The notes beneath the pieces were generated by a model that saw only the letters and a list, made by a program, of their open reading frames with translations, did not search any database and was not told where the DNA came from. From the NCBI GenBank assembly GCA_033816765.1, contig JAVSIV010000059.1, forward strand, positions 17,197 through 81,196: a DNA stretch of 64,000 nt, read 5' to 3'. This DNA comes from Nothopassalora personata (taxonomy: Eukaryota > Ascomycota > Dothideomycetes > Mycosphaerellales > Mycosphaerellaceae). Both the position numbers and the translations under genes were made by a program. This document shows, one piece after another, positions 57,793 to 64,000 of this stretch. How positions within the stretch are numbered: the first letter of the stretch is position 1; each line of letters begins with the position of its first letter.

Positions 57793-58536
57793 CTACCACT
57801 TCTCCAACATAGGCCTAATGTCAATCTCATTCGTAAAACACCGTCGACTCTGCGTATGCAAATTCCAATAACTCTCCGCAATATCGTCCGCCCCAATCTT
57901 CGCCTCCGGTGGCGAGTCCTTCAACCACTCCTTCGTACGTGGAATGTCAATAATTCCATCAATCACCGCATGTGCGACGTGGACGCCCTTGGAAGCAAAC
58001 TCTTTCGCGATGGAGGTGGAGAGGGCTCGTAAAGCGAATTTAGAGGATGCGAACGAGCTCATCAGAGCGTTGGCTTTGACGGACGCGGTGGCGCCGGTGA
58101 AGATGAGGGTTGGTGGGTACTGCGCCCCCTTGTCCTCTGCATGCTTCAACAGTAATGGCAGTGCATTCTGCGAGAAGATAAATGCGCCTTTTACGGAGAC
58201 TTCATGACCCTGTTGGAATTCTTCCACACTCTGTTCCAGGATCCCTTTCCGGACGAAGTTGCCAGAGGCATTGAAGATTGCTGCCGCTGCTGGGGCATCG
58301 CCGTATTCTTGTCTTATTTTGGAGAAGGCGTTCTTTACGGACTCCTCGGAGGAGACGTCGGTGCTGATTCCGATGGCTTTTCCGCCATTGCTGTTGATCT
58401 CTTGCGCGAGAGATTCGTAGTTCTCGGCGGAGCGGGCAAGAAGCACGACTGGGTAGGATTTGGAGAAGCGCCGGGCTACTGCTGCGCCGGTTCCAGGACC
58501 GACGCCCGCGACTATGGCGATGGCTTTGGTGGTCAT
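57793..58536 (-). CDS. Short-chain dehydrogenase/reductase, copy 2
   Basis: Same 247-aa product as 25,192-25,935, including the Phe in place of the catalytic Tyr, so that substitution is not a sequencing slip in one copy (unless the two copies are one locus). Confidence 0.88.
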   Translation of the reverse strand: MTTKAIAIVAGVGPGTGAAVARRFSKSYPVVLLARSAENYESLAQEINSNGGKAIGISTDVSSEESVKNAFSKIRQEYGDAPAAAAIFNASGNFVRKGILEQSVEEFQQGHEVSVKGAFIFSQNALPLLLKHAEDKGAQYPPTLIFTGATASVKANALMSSFASSKFALRALSTSIAKEFASKGVHVAHAVIDGIIDIPRTKEWLKDSPPEAKIGADDIAESYWNLHTQSRRCFTNEIDIRPMLEKW

Positions 58537-58867
58537 GGTTGTTGTTACGGGTGTGAGGTGGAGGGAGAGTTGGGTTATGCGGGGATGAGTGGTGGAAGAC
58601 AGGTTGATGGTGGGTGTGGTGGAGATATTGGGGTGGTATGAGGGAGAGGTTGAGTACGAGGTGACTTGCCTATAAGAATGTAAAGCTGTGGTGGAGCTCG
58701 ATGAGATGAGGTCACTGCTACCCCGGTTGAAGGATCGGACCATTAGTCTTTCCGTGACGGACAGGTTTCGATGTTGTTCACACGGTCGAGGGCGACGACG
58801 CTGAGTTCAATTGCTTTGTGCTTTGCTACCCGTATCTATAACGTTCTCACGCAACGCCACACAGCAA

Positions 58868-59522
58868 CTATGAAGATGAGGCACCCTGGCCGCCCGAACC
58901 ATTCGCGAGCCTTCCACCAGGGCAGTACGTGCTAATCTGGAACGTGTCCACAGCCCAAGCAATGCTGTTGAACTCGAACAGGGACTTGTAAATCTGGCCG
59001 TTTCTATCTAAGTACAGCTTTTGGATGCCACTGACCGGGTATCGCCCACTGCCAACGACAGTCAATTCCCACGACCAGATAATGACCGTGCCTGCGCAAA
59101 GGATTTCCTTCGTCTTGAGGCCATCGTATGGCGGTGGCTTGAAAGTGTTGGCTCGCTGGATGTTGCTGATCCACTCTGTGCGGTTATTGGACTCTGGTGT
59201 GCCGTCGAGCTGCGAGAGGAGATTAGCACCGAGTCGATCCGTCTTGGGGAAGCAGCGTACAGGTTCACCGAGTAGCGAGCGAACAGACTCGCTGAAGTCT
59301 TGGTAGTTGGGTGCAATTGCTCTGTTGGGCGAGCTGGTATGGCGTCTTGCCGTTGTATGAGTCGTTGCGGAGGATTGATGCATATTTGTCGATGATCACG
59401 CCGGCGTTCTGGCAGGCTTGCTGATCACGACCACCGCCGTGGTCGACGCCACCGTACCTGGGAGGTGAGAGTGATGTTGCTGCAGCGAGAGCGCCGAGGG
59501 AGAGCGTGAGGAGGAACTTCAT
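58868..59522 (-). pseudogene. NTF2-like gene with frameshift, copy 4
   Basis: Same as 26,267-26,920 except that GAT is replaced by TGCT at about 59,317-59,320 (codons ~68-69), a net +1. The signal peptide and first ~67 residues are followed by a short foreign tail. The rest of the domain remains open in another frame (58,868-59,383). The other three copies agree with each other, so this is a private mutation or a consensus error. Confidence 0.8.
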
Positions 59523-59608
59523 GGTATGGATCTTATGATCTCAGCTGCGGACGAAATTGGTCGCGGAGAGATGATATCGACAACATGAAGGCGGAAGAAT
59601 GGCTGCAC

Positions 59609-59616
59609 CTCTTATA
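59609..59616 (-). promoter_or_regulatory. TATA-like box of NTF2-like gene, copy 4
   Basis: TATAAGAG about 87 bp upstream of the ATG at 59,522. Confidence 0.4.
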
Positions 59617-59986
59617 TTCCATCTTCTGGGCGGCAGCTCGTGCCATGTGAGGACACTGCACCGCATCATGGCAACAAAATTTCGTCGCCATCTCAAAGCT
59701 TCGAGGCTGACTTGACGAGCTTGAATTAATAGAGTTGCTACATGAAACTCGGAAGCGGATGAAGCGCAATTTAACTATTCGAGTGAGCAAAAGGGTCGGG
59801 ACTGCGGGGATTCGGACCTACCCAGTTAGTTAGCAAATCGATCTTGAGCCTCCCATACCTTATTATCGTTGTATCTCTTCATTTTGAAGCCTTAGTACCA
59901 CCAGTTTTGCCAGAAATAAGGTGTTGTTGCTCGCTCTATCCAGCGCACTCGTTGTCTACGTGTCCGGAGCCTTCGCCGTCGTTGCG

Positions 59987-61021
59987 CGACCCCCTATAGC
60001 GCCATTATCCGTCCAAGATCAGAACCTTATTTAATAGTGTCTCGAAGACGATTAGGCTAGACCTGCAGTAGTTCAGTTGTTGTTAGCAGATAACAGGGGG
60101 TCGCGCAGTGCTATCTAGTTGCGAATCAAGCGCTTTAAAGAGACTAGAACAGTATAGCTAGCTAAGGGCGGTAGACCACGGTTAATCGAACCATATATAC
60201 GCGACTGGTTACTAGATCTAGTCGTAGAAAAGAGCACATATTAGGCCGAGGAATTGGTGTACTTCTTACACGCTGAATTCGGTGTTCTCGTGTCGAAATA
60301 GACTATAAGTCGACTACTAGGCAGTAAGGACTTTACGAAGAAGAAGATCTTACGCATTACGGAGTAGCGTAACCCTATGGTGAGGGCGATGTTCGAAGGC
60401 CTGTTACAGCAACATAAGGAGGACTAATTGGTGTATATCGATAAGACATACTATAGTAATAAGCTAGCCTATCGGACACGTAGTTAGAGTCCTCGAGGCA
60501 TGCCGGTATACGATCCTTAACACCTTTACTACAGCGAGCGATTTACCGTGTTGCCGGTATATAGTGTTAAGGGATATCTAGCGAATCCGCTAATTAAGCC
60601 TAGTAGCGTAAAGAAGGTAGATTTCATCGAATAGTTAATGCTATACGTGCTACCGTAGTGTAGCCGCTACCCTACGCCACGGTTAGTCATTGTTATAGAC
60701 AACTGCGTAACATACGATCGTGTCGATATCGAAGCTATATGTTAAGAGGCTAGCGTAAGGATACTGTTTCTACCGCCGTACTTACCGGATTATAATCTAA
60801 TTAAGAAGACGTTTCGCTTACTAAAAAGGTGGATTAGGCAGCATGCTTATATAATGCCGGAGTATAGTGAACATAACTAGTAGGCTAAGTTCAAGGTGTT
60901 TCTTAAGGCGGCCTATAAAGACTAGTCGCACGGCATCGACTATAGCGCGATCTTTCGCAGTTGTTACGTTCTTAAGGAGGGCTATACGGTCGATCCGGCG
61001 CTTTTAACGATAGATTTGTAA
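59987..61021 (+). pseudogene. Tc1/mariner-type transposase remnant, copy 4
   Basis: Same inactivating stops as the other copies; TAA at 61,019-61,021. Confidence 0.85.
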
Positions 61022-61824
61022 TGAATAAGGTAGAAGTTAATACGGTAAATCTAGCGTAAGTTGTATTAAGTTAGTTAGAGTTGTAGTAGCCGCGATATTA
61101 ACCTTACTATCGCTAGTACTTTATCTAAAGCTACAGTTACGGCTTGCCCCGGCTAGCGCGCTTTACGGCGATCCGCTAGGCTTCGCGCAACACACGAAGG
61201 TGTTGTAACGACATATGTATTCATTTTAAACGCGCAATCATCTTAAATATGTCGTCGGTAAATTATAAAAAAACCGCTTGTTTATATCTACTATAGTTAT
61301 GTTAATCTCGAATCGTCTTATAAAAAGTTATGCCCTAAAGCCGTACCTTAGTCGTAGTTCGAGCTAGAGTTGAAGTTACAAGCTTACTAGCTAGGGTCTA
61401 AAACAATAGATTTTAAGAACTCGACAACTATAGTAGCTACGAACGTAATTATTTTTTTATTTTATACGCACTACACTTAATCGATGCGTGAAACGTATTT
61501 CATAATAAAGAGTTGTGTTGTGCGGTGCTAGTGTAGCTACGAAGATGCAAAAAGCCGGCTTCGCGCTAGTGTCGGGCTTACCCGTTAGGGTCTAGATAGG
61601 TCTTAGCTCCCTAGTTAATGCCTCGAGGCTACGCTTATAACACTATAGCTAGCCTACCCTATGAGAATAACATAACTATAACCACTGGAGAAATATACAT
61701 TGTATGCTCACTATATATTTCGATACCGCTAAAGAAGCTCGTATTGTCCGTTTGTTTATATGATTTTTTTCTATGTCGTAGTAATGCGAGAAACATCTTA
61801 AATCTAGCAAGCCGTAACGCTACC

Positions 61825-64000
61825 TCATGACCCTACAATAGCGTACCCTTAACTTACAAATAGGCCGTCGTTACTGCTTATTAACTAAGCGATATCCCTA
61901 GCACCTTTAGTAGCGATATATCGCGGCAACTGCTTATAGATTACGTCTCTTATACCCTTCTGTTTAATAAGCTTTACTAACTTACTATCCGTCTCTTTCT
62001 TTAGTATTAAGAGGGTGTAGAACTCCTTAAATAGCTTCTCCTTTATAGTAAGGATTGCCGGAGCTATATTACTGTTACGTTTAGCTATCTAGTTATAGAA
62101 AGAGCGCACTTCTTAGCGTGTTTCTATGTTGATGCCCTAAGGCGGCGGAGACGATTTATCGTATCGTTATTAAGTTAGATAAGGAGTCAGATAGTTAGTT
62201 AGATAAGCTAGTAACGTTACTAAGGGTAATTAAGGTAGCTAGCTACTATAATATTACGGTATCATAGGCGGATACTAATAGCTATAATATAGTAGTACCG
62301 GAGGTACTGCGGACGGCGTAGATGCTACAATAGGTTCACTACCTACTATCGACGGTGTTAGCGTGTCGTTAGGTGAGTTATTCTTACTTCTCCTTAGTAT
62401 AGAAGTCTTATACATGCCTCTAACTTTAACTGCAATATTAGAAGGCATTATAGATAGTAGAACCTTAGCTACGCCGTCCTTACTAGATTCACGTGCTACC
62501 TTAATGCGTCTATACTATTCTTGCATGTGACCGCCTTTAATAGCATAGTGCTTACCTTCCTTAATAAGATAGCCTATTAGACCAGTGCCCTTAGACTTCT
62601 TATTATTGTACTACTTGTCTTCGTAGCGATGCATAACTAGGAGCTTCTAATAGTCCTTACGTGTTATTAGTGTCTTGTCGAACGCGTTAATAATAGCTAT
62701 GTTAGCCTTCGTAGTTTGCTTCTTATTTAGCTGCTTCGTAGTAGGCTCCGGTTATAAGGACTCTTCGAATGTCTCTTACGGTAACAGCGGTAGCGACGAG
62801 CCTAGTACAGTAGGTACGTTAGTCTATTTCTTAGTAATATAGAGTGTTATAGAACGCTTTATGTTCTACTATAACTTAAGGAAGGGTTCTACATTAATCG
62901 TGAAGTTAATAGACTTAGTAAGTTTAAACTAGTTAGTATCTACTACGTAGCCGTGCTTCTTAGCCTTAAGTAACGCTAGCCTTAATAACATGAAGTATTA
63001 CATGCCCTTAGAGTCTACGTATACCTTCGCTTAATGCTCTAACTTCCTTATAAGCCTAGTAATAGCACTAATATCGCTATAGTAGATGCTACTAATAGGG
63101 GGAAGTTCCTTCTTATTAAACACAACTGTTAACTTAACACGGACTAGATCTAATTACGGCGTTAATGGAGCTAGCGTTGCTAAGGGTCGTAGCGTTACTA
63201 AAGGCCGAGTAGCGATTAAGGGTGCGGGTGTTACCGTAATAGACTTAGCTCTAGTTAATGAAATAATAGGTTCTTTCGGCGGCGATGGTAGACGCATTTC
63301 TTAACCGTTTAACTTGCTTCTTAATAGGGCGACATACTGCGATTGTGTAGATGATACCTATGTTTTTCTAGACTTCTTAGGCTTCTTAGTTAATAGTTCC
63401 TTACTAGGTAGAGCTAGCCTCTTTTCCGCTGTTAGAGGGGTCGGTTATTAAGGCTTAATCGACGTAGTAACAACTAGCTGCTTACTAAGCTTCAACTTCA
63501 CCGGCTTCGCGCTACTAGCCACGGGTGTCGCGTATGCCTCAGAGCCTGATTTAGCCGTGTTTTTCGCTAGTTCTAATACACCCTGCCTAAGCTAAGTCTC
63601 TGCTAGGGCAGCCATTCTTCGAGTATGCATTCTACGCTAATAATCCTTATCTAAATCGTCGCTCGTGTCGTCCTTAAGCCAGCGCAACTGGTTACGTTGT
63701 AATGCGTCTTCTACAGGATCGTAGGACTGCCTAGGAGTAGGTAGTTCTTAATTAGACTCTAATAGCTCTTCCTCGTACTTAAACTATGTCTCCGGAGGCA
63801 GCGGTGGCAGCGAGAAGTCGCACAACTGTGTGTTCGTGAAGCCCTGAGTCTCGGCGATAGTGCGTGTTGCGTAGCCAGGAGGCAATGGAGGTAGTGAGGA
63901 ACGGGTAAGATCGTGTATCTTCGAGGTATGCGCCGGGGGTGTTAGTGGGCTGAAATCTGGACCTTTTGGACTACTTTTTCTTTCTGTGGCCTTAGACAAC
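61825..64000 (-). pseudogene. 733-codon frame, copy 4, start beyond window
   Basis: TGA at 61,825-61,827. The first codons (ATG expected at about 64,026) are outside the window. Confidence 0.55.

Larger units (their letters stand above)
40599..64000. repeat. 32.6-kb-period direct repeat, copy 2
   Basis: Second copy of 7,997-31,398; it runs off the window end. Differences from copy 1 are the deletion of one G in a GGG run near 54,933 and a change of GAT to TGCT at about 59,317-59,320, which frameshifts the NTF2-like gene. Confidence 0.9.
59775..64000. mobile_element. 4.4-kb TIR element, fourth copy, cut by window end
   Basis: Equals 27,173-31,398. The left terminal repeat is present (59,775-59,803); the right one lies beyond the window. 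Confidence 0.65.

Overview
The window looks like a filamentous ascomycete genome (Pezizomycotina, possibly Dothideomycetes; inferred). It has intron-poor fungal housekeeping-type genes with fungal start contexts. They sit in transposon-derived DNA that carries the signature of repeat-induced point mutation (RIP): CpA changed to TpA on both strands. As a result, transposon reading frames stay open for hundreds of codons but are riddled with TAG/TAA, mostly where Gln is expected.

Only about 3.7 kb of non-transposon sequence is unique, and it appears repeatedly. One gene island (23.5-27.2 kb) holds a 438-aa charged protein gene (+), a convergent 247-aa short-chain dehydrogenase/reductase (SDR) gene (-), and a 217-aa secreted NTF2-like protein gene (-). 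Rightwards follow: a 4.4-kb element with terminal inverted repeats that carries a RIP-inactivated Tc1/mariner-type transposase and an opposed 733-codon frame of unknown function; about 420 bp of un-RIPed DNA; and a RIP-inactivated Ty1/copia element. A complete copy of the copia element contains two nested solo LTRs. It is followed by the 3' end of another LTR element with an antisense CxxC frame, and then by about 2 kb of anonymous RIPed DNA that leads back to the 438-aa gene.

Large-scale layout: 7,997-31,398 is repeated almost perfectly at 40,599-64,000 (direct repeat, offset 32,602 bp). Each period has two half-units: one with the full gene island, and one in which the 438-aa gene is missing or fragmentary and the SDR is cut off by inverted transposon DNA. 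The NTF2-like gene therefore occurs four times, the SDR twice intact and twice truncated, and the 438-aa gene twice plus one fragment. Bases 351-7,996 are an apparently perfect inverted copy of 11,965-19,610.

The main result of the hunt concerns how far this arrangement can be trusted. Two zones (33,311-33,551 and 39,555-40,563) read as letter-by-letter blends of two different sequences found elsewhere in the window. The block between them carries many single-base, homopolymer-type indels. This is what a long-read consensus over a mis-resolved repeat junction looks like. The copy number and the inversion should be treated as unproven. If the duplication is real, it arose after RIP, because the duplicated genes carry no RIP mutations. 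No convincing new multi-gene system was found. The least explained coding signals are the 733-codon frame paired with the transposase and the antisense CxxC frame beside the LTR.
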